Source: Aliirhizobium wenxiniae (GTDB lineage Bacteria > Pseudomonadota > Alphaproteobacteria > Rhizobiales > Rhizobiaceae). Taken from it: a DNA stretch of 64,000 nucleotides. Every line of letters starts with the position of its first letter. The stretch's first letter is position 1. Shown one piece after another: positions 8,188 to 16,881 of the stretch. A program made the position numbers and the translations under genes. The stretch spans positions 124,001 to 188,000 of the forward strand of contig NZ_JACHEG010000005.1 in NCBI RefSeq assembly GCF_014201355.1, read 5' to 3'. The notes beneath the pieces were generated by a model. That model ran no database searches. It worked only from the letters and a program-made list of their open reading frames with translations, and was not told the origin of the DNA.

Positions 8188-8277
8188 TTTCGGCTTCTTT
8201 GTGTCGCTCATCTGCCCCATTTGTAATGCCTCTGATTTATATATTTATTTTTCAATAACTTAATTGCCGTTCGAAAC

Positions 8278-8292
8278 TGGCACGCCCTTTGA
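8278..8292 (+). promoter_or_regulatory. Sigma-54 promoter of glnK-amtB
   Basis: TGGCACGCCCTTTGA matches the -24/-12 consensus TGGCACG-N4-TTGC at every position except the last (A for C), with exact GG to G(C) spacing. It lies 83 nt before the glnK start. Rhizobial glnK-amtB operons are known to be nitrogen regulated through NtrC and RpoN. Confidence 0.85.
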
Positions 8293-8300
8293 ATGTATAG

Positions 8301-8714
<414 letters not shown>

Positions 8715-8742
8715 GCACGGCTTACAGGGGAGTTTTCAAACC

Positions 8743-10104
8743 ATGCAATTGACTAAGATTTCCAACCTCGGACGCATGGGCGCAGCTGCTGCAGCCCTGT
8801 TTGCGCCGGTTGTCGCTTTCGCGCAGACTGCTGCGGCACCCGCTGCCGAGGCTGCTGCCGCCGCTCCGGTTCCGGACAAGGGCGATACTGCCTTCATGTT
8901 CCTTTGCACCCTTCTGGTGTTCTTCATGATCATGCCGGGCATTGCACTGTTCTATGGCGGCCTCGTCCGTTCTAAGAACATGCTCTCCGTGCTGATGCAG
9001 TGCACCGTGATCGGTTCCTCCATCATGCTCGTCTGGGTCATCTACGGTTATTCATTCGCCTTCGGCGGCGGGACGTCTGCCTTCTGGGGCGGTACGGCCA
9101 AGATGTTCCTTTCGGGCGTCACGATCGAGTCGACAGCTTCGACCTTCTCTGATGGCGTCGTCATTCCGGAATTCATCTTCATGCTGTTCCAGATGACGTT
9201 TGCGGCTCTGACGCCGGTTCTGATCGTCGGCGCCTTCGCCGAACGCATCAAGTTCTCGGCTGCTGTGCTCTTCTGCCTGCTCTGGGTCACCTTCGTCTAC
9301 TTCCCGATCGCCCACATGGTCTGGGACGCAAACGGCCTGATCTTCGGCTGGGGCGCGCTTGACTTCGCTGGCGGCACCGTCGTTCACATCAATGCGGGTC
9401 TTGCGGGCCTCATCGGTGCGATCATGGTCGGCAAGCGTACCGGCTTCGGCAAGGACATGATGGCTCCGCACTCGATGACGCTGACGCTGGTCGGTTCCGC
9501 CATGCTGTGGCTCGGCTGGTTCGGCTTCAACGCCGGTTCGAACCTCGAAGCTTCGGGCGGTGCGATGCTCGCAACCGTCAACACCTTCCTGGCAACCGCC
9601 GCTGCCGTCGTTTCCTGGTCTGTCGTCGAAACCTTCACCCGCGGCAAGGCTTCGCTGCTCGGCGCGGTTTCGGGCATGATCGCAGGTCTCGTTGCCATCA
9701 CGCCTGCTGCCGGCATTGCCGGCCCGATGGGTGCGATCATCATGGGTCTGCTGGTTTCGCCGATCTGCTACTTCTTCGTCTCCGTCATCAAGAACAAGTT
9801 CGGTTATGACGACACGGCTGACGTGTTCGGCGTTCACGGTGCAGGCGGCCTCTTCGGCGCGCTCGCAACCGGCATATTCGCATCCTCGTCGCTCGGCGGC
9901 ATCGGTTATGCCGAAGGCGTCACCATGGGCGGTCAGTTCATGACCCAGGTCTGGGCTGTCGTCGTCACCATCCTGTGGTGCGGTATCGGCTCGATCATCC
10001 TCTACAAGGTTGTCGACCTGATCGTTGGTCTGCGCGTCCCGGTCGAAGCCGAACGCGAAGGTCTCGACCTCGCTGCACATGGCGAATCCGCCTATCACAG
10101 CTAA
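8743..10104 (+). CDS. amtB: Ammonium transporter AmtB
   Basis: This 453-residue inner-membrane channel takes up ammonium. A cleavable signal peptide (about 1-28, ending FAQ) and an Ala-rich linker precede eleven predicted membrane helices. Typical Amt motifs are FYGGLVRSKNML near 70, DFAGGTVVHINAGLAGL near 210, and DVFGVHGAGGLFGALATGIF near 365, which contains the second pore His. GGGGAG precedes ATG 8743. It is co-transcribed with glnK from the sigma-54 promoter, and GlnK would dock on its cytoplasmic face. Two hairpins follow the stop. Confidence 0.97.
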   Translation: MQLTKISNLGRMGAAAAALFAPVVAFAQTAAAPAAEAAAAAPVPDKGDTAFMFLCTLLVFFMIMPGIALFYGGLVRSKNMLSVLMQCTVIGSSIMLVWVIYGYSFAFGGGTSAFWGGTAKMFLSGVTIESTASTFSDGVVIPEFIFMLFQMTFAALTPVLIVGAFAERIKFSAAVLFCLLWVTFVYFPIAHMVWDANGLIFGWGALDFAGGTVVHINAGLAGLIGAIMVGKRTGFGKDMMAPHSMTLTLVGSAMLWLGWFGFNAGSNLEASGGAMLATVNTFLATAAAVVSWSVVETFTRGKASLLGAVSGMIAGLVAITPAAGIAGPMGAIIMGLLVSPICYFFVSVIKNKFGYDDTADVFGVHGAGGLFGALATGIFASSSLGGIGYAEGVTMGGQFMTQVWAVVVTILWCGIGSIILYKVVDLIVGLRVPVEAEREGLDLAAHGESAYHS

Positions 10105-10109
10105 GAAGC

Positions 10110-10130
10110 AAGGCCGGTTCGACCGGCCTT
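10110..10130 (+). terminator. Terminator of glnK-amtB
   Basis: AAGGCCGGT (10110-10118) pairs perfectly with ACCGGCCTT (10122-10130) around a TCG loop, 6 nt after the amtB stop. Confidence 0.75.
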
Positions 10131-10148
10131 ATCCTTCACCACAATCAG

Positions 10149-10173
10149 ATGGCTCGGCGTTGCGCCGGGCCAT
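10149..10173 (+). terminator. Second hairpin after amtB
   Basis: ATGGCTCGGCG (10149-10159) pairs with CGCCGGGCCAT (10163-10173) with one G-T pair, followed by TTTCG. It looks like a back-up terminator in tandem. Confidence 0.6.
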
Positions 10174-10207
10174 TTTCGCGTCTGGAGGCTGTCTGTGGGT
10201 CATCTGG

Positions 10208-10222
10208 TTAAAGCTGCGTTAA
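10208..10222. promoter_or_regulatory. CtrA-type box upstream of ftsK
   Basis: TTAA-N7-TTAA is exact (TTAA 10208-10211, seven bases, TTAA 10219-10222, then C). This is the full CtrA consensus known from Caulobacter and used in rhizobia. It lies 90 nt before the ftsK start. Confidence 0.7.
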
Positions 10223-10312
10223 CCATCCCCGCGTTACCTTGTCTTGGAATTGTGCGACGGCCATTGCCGGATTGCGCACCTTATTTCGTTTCACAGGTGG
10301 CGGGCAGATACG

Positions 10313-13009
10313 ATGAGCAGAAGCAGTTCGGCGGCATTGGCAAACCGGTCAACCCGCTCGGTTCTCAGCTCCTTCGTGCTCCGGCAGGCGCTTGCGCTGA
10401 TCGGCTTCGGCATTTTCCTTGGCCTTGCGCTTGCCGTTGCAGCGCTTGCCACCTGGAATGTCGCCGACCCGAGCTTTTCCTACGCTACCGATAATCCCCC
10501 CACCAATCTTCTCGGTTTCGGCGGCGCGGCCTTTGCCGACCTGATGATGCAGTTTCTCGGCCTTGCCGGGCTTATTGCGCTTCTGCCTGTGCTTTCCTTT
10601 GCGCTGGCGCTGATCTCCGGCCGTCGTTTCGATCGCATTCCGGCGCGGATTGCTGCCTGGGGCGGTGGAACGCTGCTGGCTTCGGCCACGCTCGGCTGTT
10701 TTCCCGCGCCGCAGACATGGCCGATCCCGAACGGTATCGGCGGCGTTATCGGCGACATGATCCTGCGATTTCCGGCACTGTTTGTCGGCGCCTATCCGAC
10801 AGGCATGGTCGCCATGGTGCTGGGCGGCATCTTCACCGTTCCCTGCATCTGGCTGATGCTGTTCTCCTCCGGTCTCGTAGGCGATCCGCTCGAGCTGGAT
10901 GTGGAAGAGGAAGACGACGACAAACCGGTTGCGGCCGTCGTCTCTCGCGCGCGGCGTGACGAGGAAGACGAAGAGGAGGATGACGGCGGGTTCCTTGAAC
11001 GCTTCCTGCCGCTCGGCCTTGCCGCACATTACTGGTACATTACCCAGGCCCGTCTGCGCCGTATGGTGGGCATGAAGCCGCGCGCGCGCCAGACATACGA
11101 CCAGCCTTACGATTTCAACGAGGACGAGTTCGGCAAGTTGAACGAGCCCGTGCGGGCAAAGGCTCCCGGTACTGATACGCGTCGGATGGAGCCATCGCTC
11201 GACGGCGCGGGTGAACGCGTTGCCGGCAATCCGCGCCGCGTGGTTTCCGCTCCGCCGATCTACGGACATGATCACGATGACGATCCGCCATTCGACATGG
11301 ACGACATGCCCCGTCGGCCGGCTGGTATACTTGTCGATGACGAGGATGATGACGACGCCCCGTTCCTGGCATCGCGAACACCTCAGGCCGGTGGCCGTTC
11401 TGCTCGTGTCACGCCTGCAGCGCCCGCGCCGAAGCCCAGTGCACGCGTCTCGCGCGATGCGCAGGGCTCGTTCATTCGTCCGGACGGTTTCCAGCTTCCT
11501 TCTGTCCATCTTCTCACAGAGCCGAAGGCGGTTGCCCGCGACGCCTCGCTTTCGGCCGATGCGCTGGAACAGAATGCCCGCATGCTGGAAGGCGTGCTGG
11601 AAGATTTCGGCGTTAAGGGCGAGATCATTCATGTCCGGCCCGGCCCGGTCGTCACGCTTTACGAACTCGAGCCGGCACCCGGTATCAAGTCCTCGCGCGT
11701 CATCGGTCTTGCGGACGACATCGCCCGCTCGATGAGCGCGATCGCAGCACGCGTTGCCGTCGTTCCCGGCCGCAATGCAATCGGTATCGAATTGCCGAAC
11801 CGTACCCGCGAGATGGTCTATCTGCGCGAAATGATCGGTTCAAAGGACTTTGAAGGTAGCAAGGCAAAGCTTGCCATGGCGCTCGGCAAGACGATCGGCG
11901 GGGAGCCGGTCGTAGCCGATCTTGCCAAGATGCCTCACCTTCTCGTCGCTGGTACCACCGGTTCGGGTAAGTCTGTCGCCATCAACACGATGATCTTGTC
12001 GCTTCTCTATCGCTATACGCCGGAGAAGTGCCGCCTGATCATGATCGACCCGAAGATGCTCGAACTTTCCGTCTATGACGGGATTCCGCATCTGCTGTCT
12101 CCGGTCGTCACCGATCCGAAGAAGGCCGTCGTCGCGCTCAAGTGGACCGTCCGCGAGATGGAAGAGCGCTACAAGAAGATGTCGAAGATCGGTGTTCGCA
12201 ATATCGACGGCTTCAATTCCCGCGTCGAACAGGCGAAGGAAAAGGGTGAGATTCTGACCCGCACCGTGCAGACCGGTTTCGACCGCCAGACGGGCGAAGC
12301 AATGTACGAGACGGAAGAGTTCGATCTCGATCCGATGCCCTATATCGTCGTCATCATCGACGAAATGGCCGACCTGATGATGGTCGCCGGCAAGGATATT
12401 GAAGGCGCCGTCCAGCGCTTGGCGCAGATGGCGCGTGCGGCCGGCATCCATGTCATCATGGCGACCCAGCGTCCGTCGGTCGACGTTATTACCGGTACGA
12501 TCAAGGCGAACTTCCCGACGCGTATTTCCTTCCAGGTGACGTCGAAGATCGACAGCCGCACGATCCTCGGCGAACAGGGCGCCGAACAGCTGCTTGGTCA
12601 AGGCGACATGCTCTACATGGCCGGCGGCGGACGCATCCAGCGCGTCCACGGTCCGTTTGTTTCTGACAATGAAGTGGAAGAAATCGTCGCCTACTTGAAA
12701 ACTCAAGGGTCGCCCCAATATCTCGAAGCGATCACGGCCGACGATGAGGATGAAGACGGCGGCGGTGGCGGCCCGGCGGGCACGTCCAATCTGTCGGATT
12801 CGGATGACCCGTACGACCAGGCCGTTGCAGTCGTGTTGAGAGATGGAAAGGCTTCGACCTCTTATGTCCAGCGGCGTCTCGGTATCGGCTACAACCGTGC
12901 CGCTTCGTTGATCGAGCGGATGGAGAAGGAAGGGCTGATCGGTCCGGCAAACCACGCCGGCAAGCGCGAGATACTCGTGCCGACCGAGGCCGACATTATC
13001 GAGCGCTAG
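10313..13009 (+). CDS. ftsK: DNA translocase FtsK
   Basis: This 898-residue septal protein pumps chromosome ends apart and activates dif recombination during division. The N-terminus has about four membrane helices (25-190). Next comes a long acidic, low-complexity linker (about 195-400, with EEDDDD-type runs). The RecA-like motor has Walker [11 protein letters not shown] (near 545) and Walker [14 protein letters not shown] (near 680). A winged-helix gamma domain follows at 830-898 ([20 protein letters not shown]), which reads KOPS sites. The start [13 protein letters not shown] at 10313 is preferred over a longer frame. A perfect CtrA box upstream suggests cell-cycle control. Confidence 0.96.
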   Translation: MSRSSSAALANRSTRSVLSSFVLRQALALIGFGIFLGLALAVAALATWNVADPSFSYATDNPPTNLLGFGGAAFADLMMQFLGLAGLIALLPVLSFALALISGRRFDRIPARIAAWGGGTLLASATLGCFPAPQTWPIPNGIGGVIGDMILRFPALFVGAYPTGMVAMVLGGIFTVPCIWLMLFSSGLVGDPLELDVEEEDDDKPVAAVVSRARRDEEDEEEDDGGFLERFLPLGLAAHYWYITQARLRRMVGMKPRARQTYDQPYDFNEDEFGKLNEPVRAKAPGTDTRRMEPSLDGAGERVAGNPRRVVSAPPIYGHDHDDDPPFDMDDMPRRPAGILVDDEDDDDAPFLASRTPQAGGRSARVTPAAPAPKPSARVSRDAQGSFIRPDGFQLPSVHLLTEPKAVARDASLSADALEQNARMLEGVLEDFGVKGEIIHVRPGPVVTLYELEPAPGIKSSRVIGLADDIARSMSAIAARVAVVPGRNAIGIELPNRTREMVYLREMIGSKDFEGSKAKLAMALGKTIGGEPVVADLAKMPHLLVAGTTGSGKSVAINTMILSLLYRYTPEKCRLIMIDPKMLELSVYDGIPHLLSPVVTDPKKAVVALKWTVREMEERYKKMSKIGVRNIDGFNSRVEQAKEKGEILTRTVQTGFDRQTGEAMYETEEFDLDPMPYIVVIIDEMADLMMVAGKDIEGAVQRLAQMARAAGIHVIMATQRPSVDVITGTIKANFPTRISFQVTSKIDSRTILGEQGAEQLLGQGDMLYMAGGGRIQRVHGPFVSDNEVEEIVAYLKTQGSPQYLEAITADDEDEDGGGGGPAGTSNLSDSDDPYDQAVAVVLRDGKASTSYVQRRLGIGYNRAASLIERMEKEGLIGPANHAGKREILVPTEADIIER

Positions 13010-13114
13010 TCGCCGGTAAGTCTTTCGTGATCACGCCGGCTACGGTTTGCCAAGCCGCCGGCAAGTCATGATGACGCCGCGTTTGCGGCCCAGTGCATTT
13101 GGATGGAGACCAGA

Positions 13115-13762
13115 ATGACCAAAGAAAAAACAGCTCTTTCCATCCGGATGGATCGCAGACAGTTTTCCGCAGGCCTGTTCGGCCTTGCCGCATCGGCTGT
13201 GCTGCCGTCGATGGCGTCCGCGCAAAGTTCCGGCGGTGCGGCGGCCCAGAAGATCGCCGACCATTTCTCGTCGGTGAAGACGATGATGGGCGAGTTTGTG
13301 CAGTTCGGCCCGCGCGGCGAACAGACTGGCGGAAAATTCTATATCGAACGTCCCGGCAGGCTGCGTTTCAATTTCGAGGATCCGTCTCCGCTACGCGTGA
13401 TTTCCGATGGAAAGAATGTCGTTGTCGGCAATATCAAACTGAAGACCTGGGATCTCTATCCTCTATCAAAGACGCCTTTGACGTTGCTTCTGGCAGACCG
13501 GATCGACCTTTCCAACGATGCCGTGCGCGGTGTGAAGGAAGAAAGCGACCTGACGACGATCGTGCTTGGCAACAAGACGATCTTCGGGGATTCTACCATC
13601 ACCATGATGTTCGACAGCAAGACCTATGACCTGCGTCAGTGGACGATCACCGATAATCAGGGCAAGGACACCTCTGTGATGATTTATAACGTCAAGACAG
13701 GCGTCAGCCTCGACGAGAAGGTGTTTGCGATCGACTATGCCGAAGTGCGCGGTCGCGGCTGA
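13115..13762 (+). CDS. lolA: Outer-membrane lipoprotein carrier protein LolA
   Basis: This 215-residue periplasmic chaperone carries lipoproteins from LolCDE to the outer membrane. It has the LolA fold signatures MMGEFVQFGP, GKFYIERPGRLRFNFEDPSP and SDGKNVVVGNIKLKTWDLYPL. The N-terminus is unusual: DRRQFSAGLFGLAASAVL followed by ASAQ resembles a twin-arginine (Tat) signal and not a plain Sec signal. ATG 13115 is chosen because GGAG at 13105-13108 is well spaced. It follows ftsK by 105 nt, a linkage common in alphaproteobacteria. Confidence 0.92.
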   Translation: MTKEKTALSIRMDRRQFSAGLFGLAASAVLPSMASAQSSGGAAAQKIADHFSSVKTMMGEFVQFGPRGEQTGGKFYIERPGRLRFNFEDPSPLRVISDGKNVVVGNIKLKTWDLYPLSKTPLTLLLADRIDLSNDAVRGVKEESDLTTIVLGNKTIFGDSTITMMFDSKTYDLRQWTITDNQGKDTSVMIYNVKTGVSLDEKVFAIDYAEVRGRG

Positions 13763-13785
13763 GATTTACATCCCGATACTGTCTG

Positions 13786-13813
13786 AAGGGCTGCGACATT
13801 CGCGGCCCTTTTT
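13786..13813 (+). terminator. Terminator of lolA
   Basis: AAGGGCTGCG (13786-13795) pairs with CGCGGCCCTT (13801-13810) with one T-G pair, then a T-run. It is well placed 24 nt after the lolA stop. Confidence 0.85.
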
Positions 13814-13838
13814 GCTTCTCATCAATCGCCAAATAACG

Positions 13839-13944
13839 TAGAGCATTGCCAGCGATCATTGGATCGCCAGCAGTACTCCATCTCCTTTGGTCTTACGCAA
13901 TTCCGGACGCAAAACCGGTTCCCGCTTTTGCTGGAATTGCTCTA
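13839..13944. repeat. RIME1-like palindromic repeat
   Basis: This 106-bp element has near-perfect inverted ends, TAGAGCATTGCCAGC and GCTGGAATTGCTCTA. It has an inner palindrome GCAATTCC (13898-13905) / GGAATTGC (13933-13940). Size and sequence resemble the RIME1 family described in Rhizobium and Sinorhizobium. It fills the gap between lolA and xthA, ending 27 nt before xthA. A diverged partial copy is at 46241. Confidence 0.8.
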
Positions 13945-13971
13945 GACCTCGACGGACAATCGAGGTTCTCC

Positions 13972-14772
13972 ATGACATTTTCCCTGGCCACCTGGAATAT
14001 CAACTCGGTGCGCCTGCGCATGCCGATCGTGCAGCAGTTCATCGTCCGCAACCAGCCGGACATTCTCTGCCTGCAGGAAATCAAGTGCCAGGAGCCGGAG
14101 TTCCCGTATCAGCCGCTCAAGGATCTCGGCTACGAGCATATCATCGTGCATGGCCAGAAGGGCTATCACGGCGTTGCCATCGCCTCGAAGATCCCGCTTC
14201 TGGAAGATCACCGGCAGAATTATTGCGGCATGGGTGACGCGCGGCACATTTCGGCGATCTTCGAGCGGGGGTCGCGCCGTATTCGGCTGCATAATTTCTA
14301 TGTGCCGGCGGGCGGTGACGAGCCGAACCGGGAGATCAATCCGAAATTCGGCCACAAGCTCGATTTTCTTGAAGAGATGAAGGTGCTGAAGGCGGATATG
14401 CCCGGCGTTTCATCGATCCTTGTCGGCGATCTCAATATCGCGCCACTGGAACATGACGTCTGGTCGCACAAGCAGTTGCTCAAGATCGTCAGCCATACGC
14501 CGGTCGAGACGGATGGCATGAAGGACGTGATCGCCAAGGGCGGCTGGTTGGACCTGATGCGCCAGCACACACCGGAGCCGGAAAAGATCTATACGTGGTG
14601 GAGCTACCGCGCCAAGGACTGGGAAGCCGCCAACAAGGGCCGCCGCCTCGACCACGTCTGGTCGTCGCCGGAGCTCGGGCCGTTCCTTGAGCGTATCGAT
14701 ATTCTGAAGGAAGCCCGTGGCTGGAACCAGCCGTCGGACCATGTGCCGGTGACGGCGGTGTTCAAGTTCTGA
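13972..14772 (+). CDS. xthA: Exodeoxyribonuclease III
   Basis: This 266-residue AP endonuclease and 3'-5' exonuclease works in base-excision repair. It contains SLATWNINSVRLR (start), LCLQEIKCQ with the metal-binding Glu near 35, GYHGVAIASK, the catalytic GDLNIAP near 150, and the terminal SDHVPVT with His257. Family length and motifs are complete. ATG 13972 follows CGAGG. The upstream gap is occupied by a RIME-like repeat, so its promoter may lie within or beside that element. Confidence 0.95.
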   Translation: MTFSLATWNINSVRLRMPIVQQFIVRNQPDILCLQEIKCQEPEFPYQPLKDLGYEHIIVHGQKGYHGVAIASKIPLLEDHRQNYCGMGDARHISAIFERGSRRIRLHNFYVPAGGDEPNREINPKFGHKLDFLEEMKVLKADMPGVSSILVGDLNIAPLEHDVWSHKQLLKIVSHTPVETDGMKDVIAKGGWLDLMRQHTPEPEKIYTWWSYRAKDWEAANKGRRLDHVWSSPELGPFLERIDILKEARGWNQPSDHVPVTAVFKF

Positions 14773-14795
14773 TTGATTCACACCGAGCGAACGGC

Positions 14796-14936
14796 TGCCC
14801 CTCATCCGCCTGCCGGCACCTTCTCCCCGTTCTGACGGGGAGAAGGACACGAGCCGCAACCTCGACGGCCCCCGTAACGTAACTTGTGGCACGTTCCCTC
14901 GCCCCGCATGCGGGGAGAGGGGTAGGGTGAGGTGCC
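14796..14936. repeat. Rhizobial intergenic palindromic repeat
   Basis: The left end reads TGCCCCTCATCCGCCTGCCG followed by CCTTCTCCCCG and a CGGGGAGAAGG arm. The right end reads CCTCGCCCCGC, then GCGGGGAGAGGG and GGGTGAGG. Two GC-rich hairpins facing each other are typical of mosaic repeats scattered in rhizobial genomes. It lies between the convergent ends of xthA and the cyclic-nucleotide-domain gene. Confidence 0.75.
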
Positions 14937-14984
14937 GATCTGAGATGAGCGGTCGCTGTTAGATGGCGCGCGATGCCGCAAAAA

Positions 14985-15440
14985 TTACCTAAACCGATGT
15001 TCCATCGCCGCAGCCGCTTTCGCCAGCCCGGCAATATTCTCGCGGATACGTGCTTCGATCAGGCGGCCGACCTGGGGGTATTCCTCCAACAGGCGCTGGA
15101 AAAGCTGGCGGCTGATCTTCATCACTTCGGCATCGGATGCCGCAACGGCGGTGAACTTGCGCTCCACCATCGTCACCAGCGCCAGCTCGGACAGGAGCGT
15201 GCCGGGGCCGACCGTCTTCTGGTGGCGGATGTCGCCCATGCGGTCGGTGGCATAAAGGCCGATCTGGCCTTTCGCGACGATATAGGCGCCTTCCGCAGGT
15301 GAGCCCTCGCGGAATACTTCCTGCGTTTCGGCAAGCGAGCGGCGTTCCGCGCCGAAGGCGATCAGGCGCAGCTGATCTTCATCCAGTTCGCGGAACAGCG
15401 GAACGCTTGAGAGAAGCCTTATGTCGTCGTTCAGTGCCAT
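14985..15440 (-). CDS. Cyclic-nucleotide-binding domain protein without DNA-binding domain
   Basis: This 151-residue protein is a single cNMP-binding beta-roll: VPLFRELDEDQLRLIAFGAE (13-32), then FREGSPAEGAYIVAKGQIGLY and GPGTLLSELALV, followed by a short C-helix. The phosphate-binding cassette is recognisable but lacks the usual Arg pairing of true cAMP sensors, so ligand binding is uncertain. There is no helix-turn-helix. Its ATG directly abuts the stop of the response-regulator gene, so the two are translated from one message and may act together. Confidence 0.82.
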   Translation of the reverse strand: MALNDDIRLLSSVPLFRELDEDQLRLIAFGAERRSLAETQEVFREGSPAEGAYIVAKGQIGLYATDRMGDIRHQKTVGPGTLLSELALVTMVERKFTAVAASDAEVMKISRQLFQRLLEEYPQVGRLIEARIRENIAGLAKAAAAMEHRFR

Positions 15441-16121
15441 TTACGGGACGATCTTGTAGCCGCCGTTTTCGGTCACGAGGATCTCGGCGTTGGATGGGTC
15501 GCGTTCGATCTTCTGGCGAAGACGGTAGACATGGGTTTCGAGCGTGTGTGTGGTGACGCCGGAATTGTAACCCCAGACCTCTTCCAGCAGCACGTCGCGG
15601 GTAACGACCTTCTGGCCGGCGCGGTAGAGGTAACGGATGATCGCCGCTTCCTTTTCCGTCAGGCGGATCTTCTTGCCGTCGTCGGTGGTCAGAAGCTTCT
15701 GGCTTGGCTTGAAGATATAGGGGCCGACCGTGAAGGTCGCGTCCTCGCTCTGCTCGTACTGGCGCAGCTGCGCGCGGATACGGGCGAGCAGAACGGCGAA
15801 GCGGAACGGCTTGACGATGTAATCGTTGGCGCCGGCCTCTAGGCCGAGGATCGTGTCGCTGTCTGTGTCATGGCCCGTCAACATGATGATCGGCGCCTTG
15901 AAGCCGTTCTTGCGCAAGAGCTTGACCGCTTCGCGGCCATCCATGTCGGGAAGGCCGACATCCATGATCAGAAGGTCGACCTGCGCCGTCTTGGCCGTGT
16001 TCATGGCCTTGGTGGCATTCTCCTCCTGCAACAGCGAAAACTCGTCGTACAACGACAATTGCTCGACCAGCGTCTCGCGCAGGTCGTTGTCGTCATCTAC
16101 CAGGAGTATCGTTCTTGCCAT
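15441..16121 (-). CDS. OmpR-family response regulator, CenR-like
   Basis: This 226-residue regulator has a receiver domain (1-120) with acidic pair DDD near 9-11, phospho-acceptor Asp54 in LLIMDVGLPDMDG, the Thr in MLTGHD and Lys in YIVKPFRF. Its winged-helix output domain (about 130-226) includes LTEKEAAIIRYLYRAG and VTTHTLETHVYRLRQKIE. The sequence resembles the CenR-type envelope regulators of alphaproteobacteria, but the assignment is from memory of family features only. No histidine kinase is adjacent. It is followed without a gap by the cyclic-nucleotide-domain gene. Confidence 0.85.
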   Translation of the reverse strand: MARTILLVDDDNDLRETLVEQLSLYDEFSLLQEENATKAMNTAKTAQVDLLIMDVGLPDMDGREAVKLLRKNGFKAPIIMLTGHDTDSDTILGLEAGANDYIVKPFRFAVLLARIRAQLRQYEQSEDATFTVGPYIFKPSQKLLTTDDGKKIRLTEKEAAIIRYLYRAGQKVVTRDVLLEEVWGYNSGVTTHTLETHVYRLRQKIERDPSNAEILVTENGGYKIVP

Positions 16122-16256
16122 ACAGCTCTTGCCTTTCGTGTCGCCCGTTTTCGTCCGTCTTATCGGAATCTAAGCGTATTTAGGGCTCCCCGATGTAAAG
16201 CCCAAGATGCTATGATTTCAAACAAAATGATATTCAAAGCAAAACCTCGTGAGAAA

Positions 16257-16820
16257 ATGCCGCTTTTCCGTGTGCAAAAGTCCAAAAAACAATCGGTCGT
16301 GACCGTCCGGACTGCGCCTCGCAGCCGGCAAAGGGCGATTGTCTCGTTCAAGGGAATCACTTTGCAGGCGGCGATCGGTCGTTCCGGCACCTCCGCCTTC
16401 AAGCGGGAAGGGGATGGAGCGACGCCGATTGCGGCAATGAAGCTAATTTCCGGCTTTACCCGCGGCGAGCGGATCAGGCTGCCGCAGACGCCGCTTTCGA
16501 TGCGGCGAATATCCGGCGACATGTTGTGGTGCGACGAGCCGAAGCATGCGGCCTATAACCGGCTGGTCACTCAACGCGTGGGAGCACCATTCAAGCCGAG
16601 CCATGAAGAAATGAAGCGGGCGGACGGGCTTTATGATGTCTGTCTGGTGATGGATTGGAACATTACCTCTCGCAAGCGCTACGGCGGCTCGGCAATCTTT
16701 TTCCATCTGATCAAGCCAGGTTACCAGATGACGGCCGGATGCGTGGCGGTCAGCCTCTGCGACATGAAGCGGCTGTTGCCGCATCTGCGAAAAGGGACGT
16801 TAGTGAAGGTTTTGGGATAG
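16257..16820 (+). CDS. L,D-transpeptidase (YkuD) family protein
   Basis: This protein of about 187 residues carries the YkuD catalytic signature near its C-terminus: SAIFFHLIKPGYQMTAGCVA, with His and the catalytic Cys in the GC pair. Such enzymes make 3-3 peptidoglycan crosslinks or attach proteins to the wall. No signal peptide is visible, which is odd for a periplasmic enzyme but common in this small rhizobial subgroup. The start is uncertain: ATG 16257 (MPLFRVQKS) fits relatives, and ATG 16212 adds 15 basic residues. It is divergent from the response regulator. Confidence 0.8.
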   Translation: MPLFRVQKSKKQSVVTVRTAPRSRQRAIVSFKGITLQAAIGRSGTSAFKREGDGATPIAAMKLISGFTRGERIRLPQTPLSMRRISGDMLWCDEPKHAAYNRLVTQRVGAPFKPSHEEMKRADGLYDVCLVMDWNITSRKRYGGSAIFFHLIKPGYQMTAGCVAVSLCDMKRLLPHLRKGTLVKVLG

Positions 16821-16831
16821 CCCAAAACAAA

Positions 16832-16855
16832 ATGCCCGGCACTTTGGCCGGGCAT
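16832..16855 (-). terminator. Terminator of leuC
   Basis: ATGCCCGGC (16832-16840) pairs perfectly with GCCGGGCAT (16847-16855). On the minus strand the hairpin is followed by TTTTGTTTTGGG, so it serves leuC. Confidence 0.85.
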
Positions 16856-16881
16856 CTCAAACATCATCCAACGAAAGCCGT

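Noticed and set aside
13839..14936. Insertion-sequence remnants around xthA
   Set aside because: The palindromes are short intergenic repeats without transposase fragments or target duplications that I could see; xthA between them is intact.
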